Part shown: positions 14,990 through 21,894 of the stretch, in pieces | Position numbering within the stretch: position 1 is the first letter of the stretch | Layout of the letters: each line of letters starts with the position of its first letter | Assembly: GCA_012518465.1 (NCBI GenBank) | Contig: JAAYSD010000113.1 | Span: 1 to 35,321, forward strand | Length of the DNA: 35,321 nucleotides | DNA from: Clostridiales bacterium | Lineage (GTDB): Bacteria; Bacillota; Clostridia; Oscillospirales; Ruminococcaceae | Direction of reading: 5' to 3' | Made by a program: the position numbers and the translations under genes | The notes under the pieces: model-generated | Database searches by the model: none | What the model saw: only the letters and a program-made list of their open reading frames with translations | What the model was told of the DNA's origin: nothing

Positions 14990-17965
14990 CTAATCCATGC
15001 CCAATCCTTGGCGTTTTCTAATAATTTCATTATTAATATCTCGATTATATTTAAGGATTGAATAATTCAGATAGTCATGGTCATTTACAACGGATCTGAA
15101 AATATTATTAACATTTCTTGTAACAACATATGAAGCAGGAATTATAGGAACCTCCTTCAGCTGTGCCATTTGTGCAGAAATTTTTTCGTACTCAGCAGTT
15201 GACCATGGCAATTCCTTTAAAGCCTCAAGATTAGCTGTGTCATAACGTCCCAAGGGGCCCATTACAGCCTCTTGCGCTCTACCATAATCCACCTGAGTCT
15301 GCGTTTCAGTAAACCATTTTAAGAAAGTCCATGCAGCACGCTTATTAGCAACCTTTTCAAAAATAACAATACCAGTTGAAGTAGAGTTTGTAAGGTGGCT
15401 TATAGAACCGTCTGCCTGCTCAGTACCAGGAATAAGTGTAAAGTCCCAAAGTCCTCTAATTTCAGGGGCTGCAACAGTCAGCTGATTGTAGAAAGTATAG
15501 GGCTGAATAACAATCGGCATTTCACCTGTTCTAAATCTTGAGAAAGCATCATACTGCTGATCAAAGCTATAATTAACATAAAAGTCTGTCCAGTATTCAA
15601 ACTTTTCATTTGCTTCAGGGGTGTCGAATGTTGTCTGCTTTAGATCCTCTGTATAAATCTCTTGTCCTGACTGAAGCATTAATGCAATTAATGTATGTCC
15701 TGCATCAAAAATCTGTGAAGTAACTGTACCCGGTAAAATCAAGCCTACCTGTAAATGCTTAGATTGAATTTTTGACAGCATATTTACAAGTTCGTCCCAT
15801 GTTTCAGGAGGGCTATCAAAGCCTAGATCCTCAAGCACATCCTTACGATAGAACATCATAGGGAAAGTCTGCTGTGATGGCAGGCCATAAACACCATCGT
15901 TAAATTCATAGTGAGTCAAAACATCTTCATTAAATCTAGTTGCCACATCGTCAAAGTCTGAAAACTCACTTTTCAGATCAACTAACAATCCTCTCGCCGC
16001 AAGGTTAATCGGATAGTCGCCGCCTAAGAACATGGCAATCTCAGGCCCTTTTCCTGCAAGGCTCGCTTCAATTACCGAACCGATTACAAGGCTTACATTT
16101 ACATTTATGTTTTCTTGTGGAGTAAAAGATGAAGTAACTAGCTCATTAACTATTGAAGCTTGGTCTCTGGAAGTACCAACCCAAACATTAAGTGCCTGTG
16201 TGGTAGAATCAGAAATTGAGCTATAATCTTCAAAAAATGAGCCTATAAATGCTCTAAATCCAAAAGAAAAAGATTCAAAGAAATTGTATTTTTTATTTCT
16301 ATAAGAATCATGAACCGTCTTAACTTCTAAAAAGTCCATTTCCAAAGGCTGATTTCTAAAATCTCTCATCCATGCAGAAACTGAAGAAATCTGACTTTTT
16401 AAAACATCAAGCATTTTAGGAATTTGCCTTGGCTTATCAACTGCTCGCTGCAAGACCGTTGCCAAAGCATTAAGCTCGGAGCCCTCTGAGCTTTCGCCAC
16501 CTGCTATCCTATCTATTTCTGCCTTTTCTTCTTTTAATCTATCAATCATTTCCTGCAATACAGATTGCAATTCAGGAATAGAAACATGCACATTATAGTC
16601 AGTATATTCATCAGGTGTAGGGCCTGTGATCATAAGAATTCTTATATAATAGTTGTTTAATATATAAATAATATTATCAAGCCTTTGCATTACCTCGCCA
16701 ATTTCACCGGGAATAGCCTCAAGGGTGATAGTATGCTTTTCACCGCCTGTTAAATATATATAATAAGGCTTGCCATTCTCATCACCAATTTCTTTTTCAT
16801 ACCACTTACCATTGTATTCAAATTTAATCTGGTTAAAAGCTTCATTTGGTACTTCGCCATCAACGTAAAGTCTGCGGTTTGTATAAAGTCCCCTCATTGT
16901 GCTTTGATTTACACGCATATTAATGCTGTAATATCCATCATTAGGAACAGTAACCTCCCAAGTTATGCTCTGACCCGCCTTATTCCATGTATCCTGTCCA
17001 ACAGTATTATATCTCTGCTTAACAGGGTGTGATGGGCTAGCCATATAATCAGTTCTATCCTTAGTAGCATAAAGAGTAGCAGAATTTTTGTATAAAGAAT
17101 TTTCAGCCTCAATTAAAATAGCTTTATTATCAGGAAGTGCAGGAGTATTTTCCAGTTCCTCCTCAGTCGGCGCTACATACTCATCAAGCTCTTCTTGATT
17201 ATAAAACCTAAAGCTATCAAAAATTAAATTCATTTTAACACCAGTGAGCGTAATAGTATGCTCACCTTTTGTAAGATAAAATGACAAAGGCTCGTTGTAA
17301 ACCCCGTCCTTATCCTTGATAGAATAACTCATCCACGCATCATATGCAACAACCTGTGGGCGTGACTGATTGTCCTTCTTATCCGTTGTGATTTCAGTAG
17401 CGTCCTTAAACAATCGATCAATCTGAATCTGTGCCACTTGATCATAGGGTGCTTCACCATCAAGAAGAATACCTAATTCAATTTCATTTGCCCTGCCAGA
17501 TATAGGAAAATAATTCATTTCAAGCTTATAAAGACCTTCAGTCTTTACATTAAACTTAAAAGTAACCTCGCCTGTATCATTTGACCAGCGTAAAACATTA
17601 TCTCTGCCCTCAAATGAACCTATTTCAACCTCAGCCTCATCATTAGCTTCACCCACATTAGCAGGAATAACTATTTCTTCCATTGGTTCAGCCTTATCAG
17701 AATACTTTTCTATGTATTGGTAATACGGATTACCCTTTACCATAGATTCCAAAGCCTCTTCTAAAGCTAGCTCAATATCTGCTTCATCCAGTTCTATCGG
17801 CTCTTCAACCTCCTCGGTATTTTGAGCAGCATCTTCCGTTGCTTGTGTTTGTTCCTCAGCCTGTGCAACAGCCGAAATAGGAGAAACCACCATGCTAAAA
17901 GCACATACTCCTCCTAAAATCGCAGATATTATCCTTAAAAATTTTGATTTTTCTAAGCTGGTCAC
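14990..17965 (-). CDS. Carbohydrate-binding/extracellular solute-binding fusion protein
   Basis: A 991-residue exported protein, GTG start at 17965 with AGAAAGGTGG 9 nt upstream. Residues 1-36 form a signal peptide ending AVAQA; no lipobox is present. Residues 37-95 are acidic and helical. Two beta-sandwich segments follow (about 95-257 and 283-436), each with CBM6/CBM35-like features: TGEVTFKFNVKTEGLYKLEM, LTKGEHTITLTGV and DSFRFYN in the first; AENSLYK, VPNDGYYSINMRV and LTGGEKHTITLEAI in the second. A helical spacer spans about 460-545. Residues about 590-991 are a family 1 solute-binding domain (PMMFYRKDVLEDLGFDSPPETWDEL, STGIVIFEKVANKRAAWTFLKWF). Ordinary sugar-binding proteins are 420-550 residues, so this is a real fusion. 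It should capture or hold a polysaccharide and pass oligomers to the permeases encoded next. Confidence 0.88.
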   Translation of the reverse strand: MTSLEKSKFLRIISAILGGVCAFSMVVSPISAVAQAEEQTQATEDAAQNTEEVEEPIELDEADIELALEEALESMVKGNPYYQYIEKYSDKAEPMEEIVIPANVGEANDEAEVEIGSFEGRDNVLRWSNDTGEVTFKFNVKTEGLYKLEMNYFPISGRANEIELGILLDGEAPYDQVAQIQIDRLFKDATEITTDKKDNQSRPQVVAYDAWMSYSIKDKDGVYNEPLSFYLTKGEHTITLTGVKMNLIFDSFRFYNQEELDEYVAPTEEELENTPALPDNKAILIEAENSLYKNSATLYATKDRTDYMASPSHPVKQRYNTVGQDTWNKAGQSITWEVTVPNDGYYSINMRVNQSTMRGLYTNRRLYVDGEVPNEAFNQIKFEYNGKWYEKEIGDENGKPYYIYLTGGEKHTITLEAIPGEIGEVMQRLDNIIYILNNYYIRILMITGPTPDEYTDYNVHVSIPELQSVLQEMIDRLKEEKAEIDRIAGGESSEGSELNALATVLQRAVDKPRQIPKMLDVLKSQISSVSAWMRDFRNQPLEMDFLEVKTVHDSYRNKKYNFFESFSFGFRAFIGSFFEDYSSISDSTTQALNVWVGTSRDQASIVNELVTSSFTPQENINVNVSLVIGSVIEASLAGKGPEIAMFLGGDYPINLAARGLLVDLKSEFSDFDDVATRFNEDVLTHYEFNDGVYGLPSQQTFPMMFYRKDVLEDLGFDSPPETWDELVNMLSKIQSKHLQVGLILPGTVTSQIFDAGHTLIALMLQSGQEIYTEDLKQTTFDTPEANEKFEYWTDFYVNYSFDQQYDAFSRFRTGEMPIVIQPYTFYNQLTVAAPEIRGLWDFTLIPGTEQADGSISHLTNSTSTGIVIFEKVANKRAAWTFLKWFTETQTQVDYGRAQEAVMGPLGRYDTANLEALKELPWSTAEYEKISAQMAQLKEVPIIPASYVVTRNVNNIFRSVVNDHDYLNYSILKYNRDINNEIIRKRQGLGMD

Positions 17966-18009
17966 TGTAAAAATCCACCTTTCTGTTTCATAATATAAAA
18001 ACAGTTTTT

Positions 18010-18039
18010 ATTTTAAAAAGTAACTTGACTTTTAATCAA
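18010..18039 (-). promoter_or_regulatory. Possible internal promoter before the SBP fusion gene
   Basis: Reading on the minus strand, TTGATT (18039-18034) and TAAAAT (18015-18010) are separated by 18 nt, about 45 nt upstream of the GTG start at 17965. It could give extra transcription of the solute-binding gene independent of the two ATPase genes. AT-rich sequence makes chance matches likely. Confidence 0.35.
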
Positions 18040-18053
18040 CATAATTAAATAAT

Positions 18054-18767
18054 CTAAACAAAAGCATCAACAGCCACTCCATCTTTAATCCTTACAACAT
18101 GGTCTATTGACTTTGCCAGAGAATTGTCATGCGTCACTATTATAATAGTGACATTCATTTCTGTGTTTAATGTTCTAAAAATATTTATAATATTATCAGA
18201 TGTCCTAGAATCCACTGATCCCGTAGGCTCATCTGCTAAGAGAAGCTTAGGACTATTTGCAAGAGCAATAGCAATCGCAACTCTTTGCTGCTCACCACCG
18301 GAAAGCTGATCTAGCTTGTTATTCTCCCTGTGAGAAAGACCCACAAGGTTTAACAGCTCCCTAGCCCTTTCCCGTCGCTTGTTGTTTCTGGAAAAAAGCA
18401 AGGGCACTTCTACATTTTCTACTGCTGTAAGATAGGGAATGAGATTTCTCGCATTATTCTGCCAAACAAAGCCCACTGTATCCCTCTTAAACCTTATATA
18501 ATCCTCCTCCGACATGGAAAGCATATCCCGCCCATTAATAAATAGTTCTCCGGACGTAGGCTTATCCAAGCCACCCAACATATTAAGCACCGTTGACTTT
18601 CCGCTGCCACTAGCACCAATTATCGCCATAAGCTCGCCTTTTTCAACCTTTAAATCAAGACCTCTTAATGCTTTCACTTCACTTTTTGAGGATTTATATA
18701 TCTTTACTAGTCCTTCACACCGCACCATATACTTGTCAGGTTTTGGTATGTAAATTTTTTTCGGCAT
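18054..18767 (-). CDS. LolD/MacB-type ABC ATPase (second of a pair)
   Basis: A 237-residue ABC ATPase. I prefer the ATG at 18767 (GAGTGGTG just upstream) over tandem GTG codons at 18776 and 18773. Walker A is GASGSGKST (51-59), the signature is LSGGEQQR (155-162), and Walker B is LLLADEP (Glu180). LLNLVGL and the overall length place it in the MacB/LolD/FtsE group, not the MsmX group (no C-terminal TOBE domain). The Q-loop region VWQNNARNLIPYLTAVENVE is distinctive. It follows the first ATPase by 40 nt. No FtsX/MacB-like permease is present in the operon, so the partner is unknown; four MalF/MalG-type permeases lie downstream. Key catalytic residues are intact. Confidence 0.9.
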   Translation of the reverse strand: MPKKIYIPKPDKYMVRCEGLVKIYKSSKSEVKALRGLDLKVEKGELMAIIGASGSGKSTVLNMLGGLDKPTSGELFINGRDMLSMSEEDYIRFKRDTVGFVWQNNARNLIPYLTAVENVEVPLLFSRNNKRRERARELLNLVGLSHRENNKLDQLSGGEQQRVAIAIALANSPKLLLADEPTGSVDSRTSDNIINIFRTLNTEMNVTIIIVTHDNSLAKSIDHVVRIKDGVAVDAFV

Positions 18768-18807
18768 ATTCACCACTCTTTTTTGCTAACGATTACATTG
18801 AAAAATT

Positions 18808-19503
18808 TTACTCTTGCGAAATAAGTTTTCCATCACTAAGAGTGTAAATTTTATCTGCCACAGACATCATAGCTGTATCATGTGTTGTCATAAGAATTGA
18901 TATCCCTTGATTATGTGCCAAATTCTTAAACATATCTACAACAATTCTTGCTGAAGCTGAATCTAGCTCGGCAGTAGGCTCATCAGCAAGGATTATCTCA
19001 GGCTCATGAGAAATTGCACGTGCTATCGCCACCCTCTGTTGTTCACCACCTGAAAGCTGGTGAGGGAAATGACTGACTCTATCCTTTAATCCGACAGCCG
19101 CCAAACATTCTAAAGCTCTTGCTTTTCGCTTGTTAATGGGATATTTCGCTAATCTAAGTGCAAGCTCTACATTTTCATATGCTGTCATTGTAGAAATGAG
19201 AGCGACAGACTGAAAGACAAAAGCCATATTAATTCGTCTTAATCTATCACGCTTTTCATTAGAAAGCTTTACTATATCAGTTTTACTTCCATCTCTTGAA
19301 GTAAAAAAAACTTCACCAGATGTAGGCTCATCCAATGCGCCAAGAATGTTAATAAACGTTGTTTTCCCTGAACCAGAGCGCCCTTTTAATATAGTGAGTT
19401 TTCCTCTCTCTACATCAAGGCTGGCAGATTTAAGAGCATTAACAACGGATTCACCGACATTAAAATCACGTGAAACATTCTTTGCTTGAATAACATAAGA
19501 CAT
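18808..19503 (-). CDS. LolD/MacB-type ABC ATPase (first of a pair)
   Basis: A 231-residue ABC ATPase that opens the ten-gene operon. Walker A is GRSGSGKTT (41-49), the signature LSGGEQQR (150-157), Walker B IILADEP (Glu175) and the H-loop TTHD. All catalytic residues are present. The family (LolD/MacB/FtsE) normally energises lipoprotein or peptide export with an FtsX-like permease, absent here. Its ATG overlaps no other gene; TAGGGGG lies just upstream. The 5' leader carries a hairpin whose loop can pair with that site (19514-19544). The two ATPases differ enough to be a heterodimer rather than a recent duplication. Partner and substrate are unknown. Confidence 0.9.
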   Translation of the reverse strand: MSYVIQAKNVSRDFNVGESVVNALKSASLDVERGKLTILKGRSGSGKTTFINILGALDEPTSGEVFFTSRDGSKTDIVKLSNEKRDRLRRINMAFVFQSVALISTMTAYENVELALRLAKYPINKRKARALECLAAVGLKDRVSHFPHQLSGGEQQRVAIARAISHEPEIILADEPTAELDSASARIVVDMFKNLAHNQGISILMTTHDTAMMSVADKIYTLSDGKLISQE

Positions 19504-19513
19504 AAAGCCCCCT

Positions 19514-19544
19514 AAAAATAGTATGTAGGGAAATACCTATTTTT
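19514..19544 (-). promoter_or_regulatory. Leader hairpin next to the first ATPase ribosome binding site
   Basis: On the minus strand AAAAATA-G-GTAT pairs with ATAC-TATTTTT (11 bp, one bulge) around an 8-nt loop containing CCCTA. The ribosome binding site immediately 3' contains TAGGG, so the loop could pair with it and occlude it. The hairpin is visible; the pseudoknot and control are inference. Confidence 0.5.
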
Positions 19545-19585
19545 CTCAATTAAATGCATAACTTATATATCAGCATTGCTTTATA

Positions 19586-19614
19586 ATTATATCAAGTTTG
19601 TTCGATACTGTCAA
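19586..19614 (-). promoter_or_regulatory. Consensus sigma-A promoter of the ten-gene operon
   Basis: On the minus strand TTGACA (19614-19609), a 17-nt spacer and TATAAT (19591-19586) match the consensus exactly. The predicted transcript start, near 19579, leaves a leader of about 75 nt before the first ATPase gene. All ten downstream genes are on the same strand with gaps of at most 88 nt. Confidence 0.88.
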
Positions 19615-19718
19615 TATATATAAAGAAATAAGTGAAAATTTATTAATTTTAATCAAGGTGACTATACGAAATTTTTAGATAAATAATCGGTAAAACATTC
19701 TGAAATTCCTAAAATATA

Positions 19719-19854
19719 GAGATTTACTTGTGGGATTTGTAGAAATAGTAAGTTTAAAATTGTATAATATGCACAATCAATTGGAGTTATGTGTATGGCA
19801 ATGCACGTTTTGACGAATTTGAGTGTGGTTTATTGTGCAAAATGTACAAATCTC
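19719..19854. other. Nested inverted repeats, possible structured RNA or small element
   Basis: Three arms nest in order: GAGATTT (19719-19725) with AAATCTC (19848-19854); TGCACAAT (19770-19777) with ATTGTGCA (19832-19839), perfect; and a 6-bp hairpin with loop GGCA at 19791-19806. A TATAAT at 19763-19768 could initiate a + strand transcript. I recognise no known RNA family here, and AT-rich DNA yields chance repeats. Confidence 0.25.
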
Positions 19855-19932
19855 CGACCATCACCAACAATACAGCCAATTACAAAATTAAACAAGGCTC
19901 GGATAAAATTCCAAGCCTTGCTTAAGAGTTAA
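19795..19932 (+). CDS. Possible 45-residue small ORF
   Basis: GGAG (19783-19786) lies 8 nt before an ATG that opens 45 codons, with a TATAAT 27 nt upstream of the ATG. The peptide (MAMHVLTNLSVVYCAKCTNL at its start, then a basic C-terminus) has a CxxC and no membrane span. Codons such as CTC, CGA and CGG are unusual beside the neighbours, and the frame crosses a strong hairpin (19893-19920). It could be a chance ORF or part of a dispersed element. I recognise no family. Confidence 0.2.
   Translation: MAMHVLTNLSVVYCAKCTNLRPSPTIQPITKLNKARIKFQALLKS
19893..19920 (-). terminator. Probable minus-strand terminator
   Basis: Read on the minus strand, an 11-bp stem with one G-U pair (CAAGGCTTGGA with TCCGAGCCTTG) closes a 6-nt loop and is followed by TTTAATTTTG. 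It lies 283 nt beyond the stop of the surface-protein gene and just before the ABC operon promoter, so it would insulate that operon from upstream transcription. Confidence 0.6.
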
Positions 19933-20152
19933 AATGAAGGGAGGTTATTTCATTTTTTAAAAATCATAATAAAGTAAGTTATGTTCAATTAAGTAGTAGG
20001 TGAGAGTTAGTAAAAAGTTTCGCTTTATTTACGCTTTTTTTAAAAAGTGAAAAGCAAATCAAAACAATGCTATATAAGTAACCTATTAATCCCATCATAT
20101 TATAAAACTGCTTTAAGCGACGGCTGAAATAACATCAGATAAATGCATTATC

Positions 20153-20176
20153 ATAGGGGGAGTATACTCCCCCTAT
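20153..20176 (-). terminator. Perfect 24-bp palindrome after surface-protein gene
   Basis: The half-site ATAGGGGGAGTA is followed directly by its exact complement. It begins 26 nt after the surface-protein stop codon, where a terminator is expected, but no clear T run follows on the minus strand. It may be a weak terminator, a 3' stabilising hairpin or a protein-binding dyad. Confidence 0.5.
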
Positions 20177-20202
20177 AATTAAATGTAACGAAACAACCTA
20201 AA

Positions 20203-21289
20203 TTATTTCTTCTTTTTAACAACAATAAATACTATAACAGCAATAACAATTACACCGGCCGCAATTCCGCCAATAATGCCCCAAGGCACTCCGTTTTTAT
20301 CACTGTCCTTGCTTGAAGTATCACTTGCACTATCACTATTTGAGTCATTGCTGCTAGAATCATCAGTGCTTGTATCAACATCACTTGAATTATCATCTGA
20401 TTCATCAGTCAAAGGAACATTCGGCTTTACAAATTCTTCAGTTGGCTCAAATTTGCCACCTTCAGCCTCTACAAGGTCCTTCGCCTTTTGAGCATACTTG
20501 TTAATAATTTCTTCATCGCCTTTAACAGAAAGACCTGTAAACTCAATGTGGTATTTATCAGACTTAGGCTCAGCATCAGGATCATCATTCAGAAGGAATT
20601 CTTCATCCCACTCAGCATTAGCCACTTTCATGCCCATTTTCAAAATACCATCATTTTCAAAAGCCTTAGCATTATCCGGATCTTCCATTATACCTTTAAT
20701 ATCAAATGTATATTCAATCTCTTCACCATAAGCAATTGGGCCACCATCAGTTTCCGGTTTAATTTCATCCATATACTTCTGATTTGCATATATTGCATCC
20801 GTCCACAGCCAGCCGCTGCGCTTACCTCCTTGAATGTAGAACTGCATCCAGTCAAATTCAATATCCTCAGTAGGCTCGCCTGCTTCTTCCTTGGCTGCAT
20901 TGTCTTTTATCTTATTGATAATATCATCAGTTGTCAATCCAATGCCGTTATCTGTCAAATCACTTGTCTTTTTTGTAATAATAAAACGAACGGTAATAGA
21001 ATCAACAGCGTGCCAAAGCTCCTTGTTCTGCTGTAATTTGCTGTCTAGATCATCTTCGGCAGGGCCGCCTCCCGGAATTAGTAAAATAGTGGTGCTATCA
21101 TCGCTAAGAAGCTTGTCCCCACCTCTGGAAACCTCAAAGTCAGAATCATAAACTTGGAAAATGCCAGCCGAATACTTAGGCTGTGGTACATCTTTAATAT
21201 CTACATTTGCTGTCGCACTTGCAGGAACTATTGTAGATGCCATCATCAAGCCGGACGCAACTAAAGAAATGATTTTTTTTAGCTTTCAT
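20203..21289 (-). CDS. Secreted surface protein with Ser/Asp-rich stalk; signal peptide out of frame by 1 nt
   Basis: The body encodes about 340 residues: an N-terminal globular region (about 240 residues, rich in Asp, Trp and Tyr), a Ser/Asp-rich stalk, one membrane span (WGIIGGIAAGVIVIAVIVFIVV) and a KKKK end. It lacks an LPXTG motif. The open frame begins at 21273 without a good start. GGAGG (21300-21296) and ATG (21289-21287) lie 6 nt apart upstream but in another frame, separated by eight A residues (21280-21273). With seven A residues the product would start MKAKKIISLVASG and end its signal at PASATA, a textbook signal peptide. So the gene is either slippage-controlled, mutated or affected by a sequencing error. 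I recognise no family; a ligand- or glycan-binding role is possible. Confidence 0.75.
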
Positions 21290-21327
21290 ATAAAACCTCC
21301 ATAGTTTTCTATACTCTCATTATTAAC

Positions 21328-21346
21328 TAGATTTAAGATAAATCTA
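21328..21346 (-). promoter_or_regulatory. Inverted repeat in surface-protein leader
   Basis: TAGATTTA (21328-21335) and TAAATCTA (21339-21346) are exact complements with a 3-nt spacer. The dyad lies between the predicted promoter and the ribosome binding site. It may be an operator or leader hairpin; the low GC content makes stable RNA folding doubtful. Confidence 0.35.
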
Positions 21347-21385
21347 AAGTAATAAGAAGCATTTTAAATATGTTATTACGGTTTT

Positions 21386-21414
21386 ATTTTAGCATTATTT
21401 AATTAAAAAATCAA
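21386..21414 (-). promoter_or_regulatory. Sigma-A promoter of surface-protein gene
   Basis: On the minus strand TTGATT (21414-21409), a 17-nt spacer and TAAAAT (21391-21386) form a good promoter, strengthened by TGC directly before the -10 (extended -10). The predicted leader is about 90 nt. Confidence 0.65.
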
Positions 21415-21528
21415 TGTGCAATTAACATAAATATTCAGCAGGTCTATTAGTGAAAGTGCTTAAAATTAAGATATTTTTTTACTTAATTTAATTATTAAAT
21501 TACTTAAATTAGTGCTTTTACTATCTAT

Positions 21529-21894
21529 TTATGGCAAAGTGCCAAATTTATATTCATATATTTGTTTACTCTGCTCATTAACTTTGGAAATCAACTTCTG
21601 ATTTTTATTTTTTTCAGAAAAAACCATTCCGCCAAGGATTCCACAAATAATTGATAAAATAAGGATAAAAGCAACATAAATCGGTGCTGAATTCCTTTTA
21701 TCACTATCCTTTTTCTCATCAATAGATGTATCAATGACAATCTGAGAATTCTTCTCCAAATTATCATCAGAAGCTAACTGTTCTTTATATCCACCTTTAT
21801 AAGCAGCGTTGGAATCTTCAGATTCCCGAACATATTCATGAAAATCGCTATTGTTTTCATTAGTATTAAGATTATCATTGGTTTGACTTTGCAT
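21529..21894 (-). CDS. Single-pass membrane protein of unknown function
   Basis: A 121-residue protein. Residues 1-68 are polar, rich in Asn, Asp, Glu and Ser, and predicted disordered. A single membrane span (YVAFILILSIICGILGGMVF) covers about residues 72-93, and a short Lys/Asn/Gln-rich tail follows. The ATG overlaps the end of the DNA glycosylase gene by 20 nt, and AAAGGACGG inside that gene is its ribosome binding site, so translation is coupled. I recognise no family and no link to DNA repair. The initiation signal makes it a real gene. Confidence 0.75.
   Translation of the reverse strand: MQSQTNDNLNTNENNSDFHEYVRESEDSNAAYKGGYKEQLASDDNLEKNSQIVIDTSIDEKKDSDKRNSAPIYVAFILILSIICGILGGMVFSEKNKNQKLISKVNEQSKQIYEYKFGTLP

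Larger units (their letters stand above)
19504..20202. other. Gene-poor region between ABC operon and surface-protein gene
   Basis: About 700 bases with no ORF above 60 codons. It holds the ABC operon promoter and leader hairpin (19514-19614), a nested inverted-repeat block (19719-19854), a 45-codon + ORF, the hairpin at 19893-19920 and a 24-bp palindrome at 20153-20176. A 37-codon minus-strand ORF at 19983-20096 with a hydrophobic start lacks a ribosome binding site. No transposase remnant is recognisable. Confidence 0.6.

Noticed and set aside
19504-20202. Insertion-sequence remnant or CRISPR array
   Set aside because: There are inverted repeats but no regularly spaced direct repeats, no target-site duplication and no transposase fragment that I recognise.
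20488-21151. Long plus-strand ORFs opposite the surface-protein gene
   Set aside because: They come from the Ser/Asp-rich and polar codons of the minus-strand gene; they lack initiation signals and family resemblance.
21241-21249. TTG-ATG-ATG as the real start of the surface protein
   Set aside because: It would cut off the basic and hydrophobic part of the signal peptide, and no ribosome binding site precedes it. The upstream GGAGG/ATG with a one-base shift explains the sequence better.
21485-21501. AT-only inverted repeat after the 121-residue protein gene
   Set aside because: It has no GC pairs and no T run in the right place, so it is not a credible terminator.
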